NCBI GenBank assembly: GCA_000996355.1
Contig: LCAH01000006.1
Coordinates: 1-44,376, forward strand
DNA: 44,376 nt
Source of the DNA: Candidatus Uhrbacteria bacterium GW2011_GWC2_41_11
Lineage (GTDB): Bacteria; Patescibacteriota; Patescibacteriia; UBA9934; GWF2-40-263
Direction: 5' to 3'
In this document: positions 28,291-37,651 of the stretch, piece by piece
Layout of the letters: each line of letters opens with the position of its first letter
Position numbering within the stretch: position 1 is the first letter of the stretch
The notes under the pieces: model-generated
What the model was told of the DNA's origin: nothing
What the model saw: the letters and a program-made list of their open reading frames with translations, nothing else
The model's database searches: none
Program-made: the position numbers and the translations under genes

Positions 28291-30015
28291 ATGTCTATTT
28301 TAACATCCAAGTTTTTACGACCTTTTGTTCATCACTTCCATCGCCGATATCATGAAAAATATCCGTTCGCACGTTTCATTTTTGCGTTTGATCTTTTACT
28401 GATTGGGTGCGTTTTTGGATTGGCCGTTATGACAGCTCTTCTCTTTTTCTTTCAACCAATGAAACTTGCACAAAAATTATCCATGCAAATTGAAGTGACT
28501 CCTACAGAAATCGTAAGCGGAGATCCAATCACATTCATAATTCGATATACCAATGGAACAGGAGAACGTTTAGAAAACGTCTTTTTGAATCTTGATTTGC
28601 CAGAAACATTCATTCCATTCCCTAAAAAATCAAAAAATACATCAAACATTTCCATTGGAATCCTTGAACCAGGAAACTCAGGAATAGTGAAAATTCAAGG
28701 AGTAATATATGCGAGCATAAAAGAGCCTCAAACAGTTACGAGTCAAATGACATTTACCTACGGTAAAGCCCATCGTTTGGGTGAAAAAAAATCAACATAC
28801 ACAATCATTCTCCCGCATTCTAGTCTTATCTTAGAAACAAAGATGCCAGAACAACTGATGACTGGACAAAAATTTACAGGAAAAATTCAATATCAAAATA
28901 AAGGAGTATTAAGTACTCCAGAGATTCTTGTGACACCAGAATGGCCAAAAGGATTTCGTTTTATTTCAAGTTCTTCTCCCTTACAAAATGATTCATGGAA
29001 ACTCTCTTCTTTAAAAACGGAAGAAAAAGGTGAAATAGAATTCATAGGTATTTTAGAACAAGACACTCAGGAAACAACATTCCGTTTTCAACCATTTTTT
29101 GTTTTTGACACAACAAACTATTTGCAAGAAACCGTAACGATTCATATCCCTGTTACAAAACCTTCGTTAGGAATCACTCACAGTGTTGATATAAATTCTG
29201 TCCGTTCAGGCGGAACGCTCAAAGCAGTTGTTCAATATAAAAACACGGGAGATATTCCTATAAATCACCTCACGATTTCTTTGGAAAGTTCTAGTCCTTT
29301 TGTTTCAAAAAATCCATCTGTTTTCATTGATCATCTTGATCCAAAACAAACAGAAAAAATTTCTCTTGCCATGCCACTACTTTCACAAATTCAACAAGAA
29401 GAAACAACAACCTATGAACAATTTACAATCGTCACACAACCAAAAATGACCTATGAAATTGGTGAAACACAGACACAAAAAATCACAGCATTTGGTCCGT
29501 CTGTTTCAACTCCTCTTACAACAGGAGTCATAATTGATTCTTTTGGTCGATATACGTCTGATCAAGGCGATCAACTAGGTCGCGGTCCTCTCCCTCCGGT
29601 TATTGGAGAGGAAACAAAATATTGGATTTTTTGGAATATCAAAAATACCACAAACACTCTTCACAATGTCACTCTTATTGGTCACCTCCCTGAAAATGTC
29701 CGGTTTACAGGAAAACAAACGGTTTCTGAAGGAAATGCGATTTCTTATGACTCATCAACCCGTACAATCCTTTGGCAAGCAACACAAGTAGATCCAACCT
29801 TTCCACCTGATGCAAAAATGATTAGCATGGCGTTTGAAATTGGATTGACCCCAAACGAATCCCAAATTGGTAATATTCTTCCTTTATTATCTGACATCCA
29901 ACTCACAGCAATAGATAATTGGACAGGAGCAGCTATTATTGCTTCAGGAAATATGGTCACAACAGACCTTCCATACGACCAATCAGCTGCTGGATTAGGC
30001 ATTGTTCATCCATAA
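28291..30015 (+). CDS. membrane-anchored surface protein with DUF11/CARDB-like Ig-fold repeats
   Basis: N-terminal TM LLLIGCVFGLAVMTALLFFFQP; repeats such as GDPITFIIRYTNGTGERLENVFLNLDLPETF and GGTLKAVVQYKNTGDIPINHLTISLESSSPF. Confidence 0.7.
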   Translation: MSILTSKFLRPFVHHFHRRYHEKYPFARFIFAFDLLLIGCVFGLAVMTALLFFFQPMKLAQKLSMQIEVTPTEIVSGDPITFIIRYTNGTGERLENVFLNLDLPETFIPFPKKSKNTSNISIGILEPGNSGIVKIQGVIYASIKEPQTVTSQMTFTYGKAHRLGEKKSTYTIILPHSSLILETKMPEQLMTGQKFTGKIQYQNKGVLSTPEILVTPEWPKGFRFISSSSPLQNDSWKLSSLKTEEKGEIEFIGILEQDTQETTFRFQPFFVFDTTNYLQETVTIHIPVTKPSLGITHSVDINSVRSGGTLKAVVQYKNTGDIPINHLTISLESSSPFVSKNPSVFIDHLDPKQTEKISLAMPLLSQIQQEETTTYEQFTIVTQPKMTYEIGETQTQKITAFGPSVSTPLTTGVIIDSFGRYTSDQGDQLGRGPLPPVIGEETKYWIFWNIKNTTNTLHNVTLIGHLPENVRFTGKQTVSEGNAISYDSSTRTILWQATQVDPTFPPDAKMISMAFEIGLTPNESQIGNILPLLSDIQLTAIDNWTGAAIIASGNMVTTDLPYDQSAAGLGIVHP

Positions 30016-30039
30016 AATCGAAGTGGATAACTCAAAAGA

Positions 30040-30073
30040 AAAAAGAAGGAATCTTCAAAAATTCCTTCTTTTT
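30040..30073. terminator. intrinsic terminator
   Basis: AAAAAGAAGGAAT-CTTCAAAA-ATTCCTTCTTTTT. Confidence 0.85.
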
Positions 30074-30103
30074 GTTTGAAAAACTAAAAAATGTATAAAA
30101 CTA

Positions 30104-30131
30104 TTGACAAAAATCTATTTTTTGGTATTAT
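30104..30131 (+). promoter_or_regulatory. predicted sigma70-like promoter of the GT4 gene
   Basis: TTGACA - 16 nt - TATTAT, only 10 nt before the ATG at 30142. Confidence 0.65.
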
Positions 30132-30141
30132 ATCGCGTTCT

Positions 30142-31323
30142 ATGCGTATTGCCATGATCGGACAAAAAGGATATCCAGCTCGCTCTGGAGGCGTGGAAAA
30201 ACACGTGGAAGAGCTTTCTAAACGGCTGGGAAAACAAGGACATGATGTGTTTGTTTTTTGTCGTTCTTGGTATGTAACAGATTCTACAACTGACAAAGGC
30301 ATTCACCGAATCTTTACCCCGTCGCTTCATACAAAACATTTGGATACGATCACACATGTTTTTTTCTCCATTTTAAAAGCAGCTCGATTAAACGTAGATA
30401 TTTTCCACTTACATGGAGTAGGTCCCGCTCTCTTGTCCTGGCTTCCAAAAATCATTCGACCATCTGCAAAAGTCGTTGTCACCTTTCATAGCATTGATCG
30501 ATATCAAGCCAAATGGAATGGATTTGCAAAAAAAATTCTTCATTTTGGAGAAACAGCTGCTTGTCGCTTTCCAGATCAAACAATTACTATTTCCAAAACG
30601 CTGACGGAATATTGCCAAACAGTGTATCAAACAGAAACTCGCTATATTCCAAATGGGGTCACAACCCCTCCTTCATCTGTTTCAACAGAGTCACTGAAAA
30701 CATTTGATCTTGAACCAAATCGCTATTTTCTCATGGTTGCTCGTCTTGTTCCACACAAAGGACAACACACATTGATTACCGCGTGGAAACAAGCGAAAAT
30801 AAAACAACCTACGTTATTTCAAGGATTCAAGCTTGTGATTGTAGGAGGAAGTTCATTTACAGATGTGTATAAAAAAGAACTGATCCAATTAGCTGGGGAT
30901 GACACTTCTATTATTCTTACCGGAGAACAAACAGGAGAAACATTATCTGCTTTGTATGCACATGCATATGCAGGTGTTCATCCGTCTATGGCTGAAGGAT
31001 TACCCATCAGTGTACTCGAGGCTATGAGTCATGGAAAATGTGTTCTTGCTTCAGACATTCCAGAACATCTGGAAATCACGGAACAATATGGACTCAATTT
31101 TCGGGCAGGATGTGCAGAAAGTTTAACAGAACATCTCATCATGATGATTGAGTCACCAGAACTCGTTACTCATGTGGGTCACGAAGCAGCTTTATTTGTT
31201 CAACGCAATTATCATTGGGATGAAATTGCTTTACACAATGAAATGGTTTACAAACAACTTCTCTTTCCCGTTCCTCTCCCCCAACAATCAGCCTACATTC
31301 GCACACAAAAAATAGTGCGTTAA
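30142..31323 (+). CDS. glycosyltransferase family 4
   Basis: MRIAMIGQKGYPARSGGVEKHVEELSKRLGKQGHDV and GVHPSMAEGLPISVLEAMSHGKCVLASDIPEH. Confidence 0.92.
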   Translation: MRIAMIGQKGYPARSGGVEKHVEELSKRLGKQGHDVFVFCRSWYVTDSTTDKGIHRIFTPSLHTKHLDTITHVFFSILKAARLNVDIFHLHGVGPALLSWLPKIIRPSAKVVVTFHSIDRYQAKWNGFAKKILHFGETAACRFPDQTITISKTLTEYCQTVYQTETRYIPNGVTTPPSSVSTESLKTFDLEPNRYFLMVARLVPHKGQHTLITAWKQAKIKQPTLFQGFKLVIVGGSSFTDVYKKELIQLAGDDTSIILTGEQTGETLSALYAHAYAGVHPSMAEGLPISVLEAMSHGKCVLASDIPEHLEITEQYGLNFRAGCAESLTEHLIMMIESPELVTHVGHEAALFVQRNYHWDEIALHNEMVYKQLLFPVPLPQQSAYIRTQKIVR

Positions 31324-31352
31324 AAATACTCGACCAACCGTCGAGTATTTTT
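31322..31352. terminator. bidirectional intrinsic terminator between convergent genes
   Basis: AAAAATACTCGAC-CAACC-GTCGAGTATTTTT perfect 13-bp stem. Confidence 0.9.
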
Positions 31353-31374
31353 ATGAAAAAATTTTAAAACTTTC

Positions 31375-32613
31375 TCAAAATTTTCTTTTCTTTCCCCAAT
31401 GATCACTCATCGCATCCTCATACACCTCCATGAGTCCATGATAATGTCTTTCAAAAGAAAAATCTTCAAGAACACGCTCACGTCCTGCGACACCCAATTC
31501 ATGTGCAAAAGAAGGATAATCCACAAGACGGCGAAGTGTCTCAACCAAGGCATGTGTATTCCCAGGAGGAAAAAGGAGTCCGGTTGTGCGATCACTTACA
31601 ATTTCTGGCAATCCACCAATATGAGAAGCAACAACAGGCTTTCCAACTGCCATAGCTTCAAGAGCAACGAGACCAAAAACTTCATACCAAAGTGAGGGAA
31701 CAACCACACAACGCGCTCCGCGATACAAATCCCAAATTTCATCCTTGTTTCGGAATCCTAAAAATTCAACATTAGATAAACGATCTCCAGCCAAGTGAAG
31801 TTTTTTTTCTTCTGGCCCAGTCCCGACAATTTTGAAAGAAATATCCGGCATCTCCTTTGCGGCACGCAAGAGCGTCCAAATGCCTTTTTCTTCCACAAGT
31901 CGACCAACAAATAAAATATATCCATCATCATCAAAACGTGGAGAAATTTTTTCTGCATCTATCCCAAATGGAAGCACCTGAATTTTTCCAGCCGGAAATC
32001 CTGCATGAACGAGTCGATGTTTTACAAAATGAGTCGGAGCAATGTAACGATCAATCAGACGATACAATCCCATTCGCTCATGGAGACGAAACGTAAATGC
32101 CGCGGCAGCACTCGCCAAAAAAGAATGTTTGTGAAAACGAGCAATAGCAGACCGCCACAAAGGCACATTTCTCCAATTTTCTACACGACCACGAGACCAC
32201 ATCATGTATTGTGGAGAAATCAGATGATAATCATGAACCGTCATGACCATTGGAATCCCTTTCTCATGAAGGACAGATAAAATCGAAGGAGAAATTTGAT
32301 AATAAATATTGTGAATATGACAGAGATCTGGATGAGTTTCTTGAATAAGTGCACGCATCTTTTTTGCAGATTCAAACGAATACACCATACGACCAAGTCC
32401 GCGTAAACCTTCAAGACCGAGTTGAGCTTTTTCTGTTTCAATAGAAGAAACAAAAAAACGATTGAATGGCGTCTCGTGATTTTTTCTCTGTTGCATGGCA
32501 AACGGAATCGTTGTGTGACCATGTGTATTCAATACATGTTCCAAATCAAACACATATTGTTCTGCCCCAGCTCCTTTCAAAAAATAAAATTTATTTGCCA
32601 AAACAATTTTCAT
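31375..32613 (-). CDS. glycosyltransferase family 4
   Basis: MKIVLANKFYFLKGAGAEQYVFDLEHVLNTHGHTTIPFAM and VVPSLWYEVFGLVALEAMAVGKPVVASHIGGLPEIV. Confidence 0.92.
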   Translation of the reverse strand: MKIVLANKFYFLKGAGAEQYVFDLEHVLNTHGHTTIPFAMQQRKNHETPFNRFFVSSIETEKAQLGLEGLRGLGRMVYSFESAKKMRALIQETHPDLCHIHNIYYQISPSILSVLHEKGIPMVMTVHDYHLISPQYMMWSRGRVENWRNVPLWRSAIARFHKHSFLASAAAAFTFRLHERMGLYRLIDRYIAPTHFVKHRLVHAGFPAGKIQVLPFGIDAEKISPRFDDDGYILFVGRLVEEKGIWTLLRAAKEMPDISFKIVGTGPEEKKLHLAGDRLSNVEFLGFRNKDEIWDLYRGARCVVVPSLWYEVFGLVALEAMAVGKPVVASHIGGLPEIVSDRTTGLLFPPGNTHALVETLRRLVDYPSFAHELGVAGRERVLEDFSFERHYHGLMEVYEDAMSDHWGKKRKF

Positions 32614-34142
32614 AAAAAAATTTTCTTCTTTTGTCCGAGTACAACAATGAATCCTCCATATAACCACAAATAAAATGCCAGTGTTCGCACCTCAAGAAAT
32701 GTTGCTAAAAATGCATTCAATGCAACGGCAATCATGGCAGCCATATACCCAAGAGCAAGGGCTCGAACAAATCGATCATTTTTTGCTTCACGATACACTT
32801 TTCGCGTGTAAAAAAACAAACCAAGATACATCCACAGATAAAAAATAAGTCCAAGTGTTCCTGTTTCTCCCCACAAAGAAAACCAATTATTGTCAATATA
32901 TCCATCCGTACCATACACCCCAAATGGAAGTCCGAGATGTTCATACACACGACCATTTCCAAGAGCCGCAACAGCCCCTCCTCCATATTGTCCAGGACCA
33001 AATCCAAAAAATGGTGAGGATGGAACGACAAAAAGGATCGTCTGAACGATCCAAAACAAACGTCCAAGTCCATAATATTCTCCTCGCCAACGTTCGTATG
33101 AAAATGCTTCAAAAAATCGTTCAATAACGGTCTGCTCCGGAACATCAACGAGATAACGAACAACAAGTCCTGAATAAAGAAGATACGAGATAATAATCCC
33201 TAAAAAAATAAGACAAGCCAACAAAACTCGACGATCGCGTTTGATCCAAAGTCCTATAAACAAAAAACCGGAAAGAAATCCAAACCATGCAGAACGGGAA
33301 TATGTGAGAAGAAGAGCTGGAAGACCGAGGACAAATAACCAGATCAGGAAAAAACGTTTTTTCTGAAGGTACCATTCATACAAAAATCCCACGGCAATCA
33401 GGAGAAAAAAAGCAAGAAATGTTCCGAGCCGATCATACCGTCCAAGCGTGGCAAAAATACGCGAACCAAAATCCCAGGATTGGACAACTCCTGAAGTCAA
33501 AACAATATCTCCAAGGGTGTGTGTTTCAGACGGAAGAAGGAGTTGATCAAGCGGTTGACCTATCACTGCCTGAAGAAGACCAAGAGCAGCTTCCCCTCCT
33601 GTGATTCCCAAAAGGAGAAAGGTAAGACGACGAATTTGTGTACGGCTTGGAGAAAGAAAAACAGCGATAAAAAAAAGAAGAATAAATCGCACGATTTGAC
33701 GAAGACCAAGAATTGCAATAGATGGCTCTACGGCATTCACAAGAATGGAAGTGATCGCAACAATCAAAAAAAGAAAAAAAGGAACATCAATCGGTGTTGA
33801 AAAAAATTTCCATCCTCGATTAAATCGTTTCCATAAAACAACGACAAGCAAAAGATAAATCAGTCCTTCAGAAAGATATCGCGCAAATACGTAAATTTCA
33901 TCTGGAATGAATGTGAGAAAAAAGGATTCAAACGGAAGATATACACTTAAAAAAACAAGCGTCCAAAACGGACGAATCAATGTAAGAATAAAAAATCCCG
34001 CTCCAATCGTAATCGCTAAAACAGCAATTCCGGAAAAAATGGATTGAGCAGCAATGAGAAGAAAAAAGAATCCAAAAAGAACAGCAATGTACGCAGCTGT
34101 ATGTTCCTCTGCAAAACGATAGAGAGAACGAAAATCAATCAT
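32610..34142 (-). CDS. O-antigen ligase/polymerase-like membrane protein
   Basis: Multi-TM protein with large loop and TYSRSAWFGFLSGFLFIGL Wzy/WaaL-like motif. Confidence 0.8.
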   Translation of the reverse strand: MIDFRSLYRFAEEHTAAYIAVLFGFFFLLIAAQSIFSGIAVLAITIGAGFFILTLIRPFWTLVFLSVYLPFESFFLTFIPDEIYVFARYLSEGLIYLLLVVVLWKRFNRGWKFFSTPIDVPFFLFLIVAITSILVNAVEPSIAILGLRQIVRFILLFFIAVFLSPSRTQIRRLTFLLLGITGGEAALGLLQAVIGQPLDQLLLPSETHTLGDIVLTSGVVQSWDFGSRIFATLGRYDRLGTFLAFFLLIAVGFLYEWYLQKKRFFLIWLFVLGLPALLLTYSRSAWFGFLSGFLFIGLWIKRDRRVLLACLIFLGIIISYLLYSGLVVRYLVDVPEQTVIERFFEAFSYERWRGEYYGLGRLFWIVQTILFVVPSSPFFGFGPGQYGGGAVAALGNGRVYEHLGLPFGVYGTDGYIDNNWFSLWGETGTLGLIFYLWMYLGLFFYTRKVYREAKNDRFVRALALGYMAAMIAVALNAFLATFLEVRTLAFYLWLYGGFIVVLGQKKKIFL

Positions 34143-34185
34143 GTCTCTATTTTAACACAAATAGATAACGTATTTAAAACAAAAA

Positions 34186-34212
34186 AATCGGACGTAAGAA
34201 ACACGTCCGATT
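34186..34212 (-). terminator. intrinsic terminator of the 13-module MopE-like gene
   Basis: AATCGGACGT...ACGTCCGATT, followed on the minus strand by a T run. Confidence 0.85.
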
Positions 34213-34220
34213 CGTTTTGA

Positions 34221-37200
34221 TTACACACAGAGGGAGAGTCTGCTCCCATTCCAGGCCGTACAAATCTCATAATTATACGACCCTTGGGAGACACACAAGA
34301 CGTCCCTGTTTTTTTCACACCAGTCATCGTAAAAAGCATACTCCCACGTGGAAGGATCCTTCTTATCGACGACCTGACTTGTGCTTGTTGCAGACAATTC
34401 CGAGACAATCGTGAAAATTGTCGTCACACTCGAACGCCCGACAAAATCCACACACAAGAATCCGTATCTGTTTGAAATATAATTATCAATTTGCAACTGA
34501 TCATCCGGTCCAAACGGACTTTCCCCGGTTGCATATGCTCCGGCAGTTGCATACCGATCGTTCGCATCCACCAATGTCCAGGAGTCTGAAGAAACATCGT
34601 AGGAAGAACCCTGCGTATAGTCGAATACGGAGGAATCGAAACAGAGTTCAGTTCCATCAATAAACACCACACATTCAGGATCATTCCCATCAATCACGTT
34701 ATCGCAGTCGTTGTCAACCTCGTCACCGCATTGCTCGTACGCACCCGGATGAATAGATGCACTGAGATCATTGCAGTCGCCGGCCTTTGCCACATATCCG
34801 CCTGGCTGGATGCAGGCGATCTGTTTCACGTAAGGATTGCCGTACATGTCACGGTCCACATCCTGATACCAGGTATTCGGAGCGGCAGTTCCCTCGTCAA
34901 CCGACCCGTCACAATCATCATCGATTGTATTACAGGTTTCCGTGGCACCCGGATACACGGAGCCGTTCGTGTCATCGCAGTCCCCTGCCCGCGAGACATA
35001 TCCCAACGGCAGAGCACAATTCGTTTTTGTCGTTCCGGAACTGCCGTAGGTATCTCCATCCGCGTCACGATAGTAAGTAAAAAAACTCAACCCATCGTCC
35101 GCAACCCCATCACAGTCGTCATCCGAGCCATTGCATGCTTCGGTCGCACCAGGATAAACGCTCACATTGGAGTCATTGCAGTCTCCGGCAACAGGTTCAT
35201 ATCCCGCAATCGGATGGCAGGATTGGGTCGTACTGGTGGACGTGCCAAAACCGTCTTCATCCCAATCCAGATAATAAGAAACAGTAATACCATCGTCCGC
35301 AACCCCATCACAATCATTATCAACCTCGTCGCACGTTTCCGTGGCATCGGGATGAACGCCAGTATCCGAATCGTCGCAATCCAGGGCGTTCAAAACGTAT
35401 CCGACCGGCTGCTGACATTGGAAAAGCATCTCACTGGACACACCATATCCATCTCCGTCACGGTCCACGTACCACGCCTGACTGACGACATTATTATCGA
35501 CTATACCATCACAGTCATCATCAACCTCGTTGCACTGCTCGTCCGCGTCCGGGTGGATGAAAACATTTGTGTCATCACAGTCCGAATGGTCAGCAACATA
35601 GCTGATCGGAGGTGCACAGGACTGCTTGGATTGATCAATGTTGCCATAGCCATCACCGTCTTCGTCAGGATACCAGAGTGTTTCCTCCAGTCCTTCATCA
35701 ATGAATCCGTCGCAATTATCATCGATTGTATTGCAGATCTCTTCCGTGTTTGGATGCATGGATGCGTCCGTATCGTTGCAGTCCGTATTGTCCAGGACAT
35801 AACTCGCCGGTTGTGTGCAGACCTGTACAGACTGCGAGGCGTTTCCATACCCGTCTCCATCCGCATCTTGATGATAAATGACCTCAAGTCCGTCGTCTGC
35901 GACATCATCACAATCATTATCAAGACCATCACAAGTCTCGGTAGCACCTGGATAAATGAACATGTCGTTGTCGTTACAATCCCAACCAACTGACACGTAC
36001 CCAGTCGGAGCGGAACAATCATCTATTTGTTTTCCGATATCTCCGTACCCATCTTCATCATTGTCCACATAGTAAGTGGTGGACACACCTTCGTCGACTG
36101 ATCCATCACAGTCGTTATCTTGTTCGTCACACAGTTCCAGTGCACCTGGATAAACAATGACATTGGAGTCATCACAATCGGAATTGTATAGGACGTACCC
36201 GTCCGGTTGGCTGCAACCATCGATGACAGGTTCGGATGCTCCATATCCATCTTGATCCGCATCCTGGAAATACCGTGTAGTTGAGATTCCGTCATCCGGA
36301 ATCCCGTCGCAATTCTCGTCCGCGCCATTACAGACCTCGGACGCCCCGGGATACACGGAATCTTTCGCATCATCACAATCGTCTGCAACCGGGACATACG
36401 AATCCGGTGCAAGGCAGTCATAAACGACTCCATCTTCGACTCCATGACCATCCCCATCCGCATCCGGATACCAAAAACGACTGACGACATCATTATCAAT
36501 GTTGCCATCACAGTCGTCATCAACCTCATTGCACTGCTCGTCCGCATTCGGATGGACAAGGAAATTCCTATCATCACAATCCGATCCGTCCGCAACGTAT
36601 CCCTCAGGCGCTGAGCATAACTGTTCAAAGATGTTTTGATCACCATACCCATCTGCATCTGCGTCGAAATACCAAGTTTGCTTGGATAATTCTTCGTCTA
36701 CAACCCAATCGCAGTTGTTGTCGATTCCATCACAAACTTCAACAGCGCCAGGATAGATCAACGAATTCGAATCGTTACAATCCAAACTGTTCGCAACATA
36801 TCCAGTGGCAGGAATCAAACAAAATATGTCCATTATATCCGGATTTCCAAATCCATCACGATCCGCATCGAAATAGAAGACCTGACTGACCTGCTCATCC
36901 ACGATCCAGTCACAATCATCATCCACTGCATTGCATTCTTCTGCAGCATCCGGGTGGATCAATGGATCAAGGTCGTCACAGTCTCCGGCTGTTTCCGTAT
37001 AATCAGACGTTGGAGGCTCACAGGCCTCGACCGAACTTGTCGACCGACCGAAACCGTCTCCGTCCGCATCAAAATAATAACTGGTTTCAACGTCTTCATC
37101 GACAAGATCATCGCAATCATCATCCTTGCTGTTGCACTTCTCGTCCGCATCCGGGTGGATCAATGGATCAAGGTCGTCACAGTCCAGAGCCGATGAATAT

Positions 37201-37397
37201 CCGTCGTGATCCACATCCTTCTCAGGTGTCGGAGAGACGGGAGAAACTGTCATTGTAACGTCGTCATCTCCAGGCGCCTCGCTTTCGCAAGGTGTACCAC
37301 CCACTTCTTCGCAAGTGGGCAAATCCTCATCTTCAACAGAAACACATCCTGCCAAAGCAAATCCAACGGAAAACAGAAAAACGAAAAAATGATACAT
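34221..37397 (-). CDS. secreted lipoprotein with 13 MopE-like putative metal-binding modules (PF11617-like) and a C-terminal globular domain
   Basis: Lipobox FALAGC; 13 repeats of DCDDxNxxhxPxAxExCNxxDDDCDGxVDxx alternating with YxDADGDGYG; start at MYHFFVFLFSVGFALAGC preceded by AAAGGTG. Confidence 0.88.
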   Translation of the reverse strand: MYHFFVFLFSVGFALAGCVSVEDEDLPTCEEVGGTPCESEAPGDDDVTMTVSPVSPTPEKDVDHDGYSSALDCDDLDPLIHPDADEKCNSKDDDCDDLVDEDVETSYYFDADGDGFGRSTSSVEACEPPTSDYTETAGDCDDLDPLIHPDAAEECNAVDDDCDWIVDEQVSQVFYFDADRDGFGNPDIMDIFCLIPATGYVANSLDCNDSNSLIYPGAVEVCDGIDNNCDWVVDEELSKQTWYFDADADGYGDQNIFEQLCSAPEGYVADGSDCDDRNFLVHPNADEQCNEVDDDCDGNIDNDVVSRFWYPDADGDGHGVEDGVVYDCLAPDSYVPVADDCDDAKDSVYPGASEVCNGADENCDGIPDDGISTTRYFQDADQDGYGASEPVIDGCSQPDGYVLYNSDCDDSNVIVYPGALELCDEQDNDCDGSVDEGVSTTYYVDNDEDGYGDIGKQIDDCSAPTGYVSVGWDCNDNDMFIYPGATETCDGLDNDCDDVADDGLEVIYHQDADGDGYGNASQSVQVCTQPASYVLDNTDCNDTDASMHPNTEEICNTIDDNCDGFIDEGLEETLWYPDEDGDGYGNIDQSKQSCAPPISYVADHSDCDDTNVFIHPDADEQCNEVDDDCDGIVDNNVVSQAWYVDRDGDGYGVSSEMLFQCQQPVGYVLNALDCDDSDTGVHPDATETCDEVDNDCDGVADDGITVSYYLDWDEDGFGTSTSTTQSCHPIAGYEPVAGDCNDSNVSVYPGATEACNGSDDDCDGVADDGLSFFTYYRDADGDTYGSSGTTKTNCALPLGYVSRAGDCDDTNGSVYPGATETCNTIDDDCDGSVDEGTAAPNTWYQDVDRDMYGNPYVKQIACIQPGGYVAKAGDCNDLSASIHPGAYEQCGDEVDNDCDNVIDGNDPECVVFIDGTELCFDSSVFDYTQGSSYDVSSDSWTLVDANDRYATAGAYATGESPFGPDDQLQIDNYISNRYGFLCVDFVGRSSVTTIFTIVSELSATSTSQVVDKKDPSTWEYAFYDDWCEKNRDVLCVSQGSYNYEICTAWNGSRLSLCV
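36946..37184 (-). repeat. 38-bp exact direct repeat between MopE modules 1 and 2
   Basis: GCATCCGGGTGGATCAATGGATCAAGGTCGTCACAGTC at 36946-36983 and 37147-37184 (201-bp period). Confidence 0.85.
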
Positions 37398-37481
37398 GTT
37401 TACACCTTTTGTTGGTTGATTCGTACCCACAGCTCCACTTGCTGGAGCTTCCAAAATCGCTCTTTAATTTTTAAAAAACGC

Positions 37482-37540
37482 GAACGATTTCGGCTTGTTT
37501 GCACAAAAAAATCATTCATGCAAACAAGCCGAAATCGTTC
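37482..37540. promoter_or_regulatory. perfect 22-bp inverted repeat with 15-nt loop at the predicted 5' end of the MopE-like mRNA
   Basis: GAACGATTTCGGCTTGTTTGCA (37482-37503) and TGCAAACAAGCCGAAATCGTTC (37519-37540). Confidence 0.9.
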
Positions 37541-37549
37541 AGAATGAGC

Positions 37550-37579
37550 ATCTTAAAGAGAAAAAACCAAATTTGTCAA
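37550..37579 (-). promoter_or_regulatory. predicted promoter of the 1077-aa-ORF MopE-like gene
   Basis: Minus strand TTGACA (37579-37574) - 18 nt - TAAGAT (37555-37550). Confidence 0.6.
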
Positions 37580-37651
37580 GTAAAATACATTCTTGCGAGA
37601 AAAAAAGATTTGTGGCATTCTCATGTTCTCTCTTTCCAAGAAAGGAAAAAC

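Noticed and set aside
30040-31352. Hairpins as possible mobile-element ends around the GT4 gene
   Set aside because: Both are ordinary T-tract intrinsic terminators; no transposase or matching terminal repeats.
34731-35993. 420-aa plus-strand ORF opposite the 13-module gene
   Set aside because: Antisense of a strongly periodic Asp/Cys-rich gene; open frame explained by the repeat composition of the real coding strand.
35501-36658. Minus-strand ORFs of 173 and 211 aa in another frame within the 13-module gene
   Set aside because: Out-of-frame shadows of the DNA repeat; translations are low-complexity Met/Ile/Thr/Arg-rich.
34690-37190. CRISPR-like periodic repeats
   Set aside because: Period ~200 bp in frame, degenerate, and encoding conserved Cys/Asp modules; not 25-40 bp identical repeats with unique spacers.
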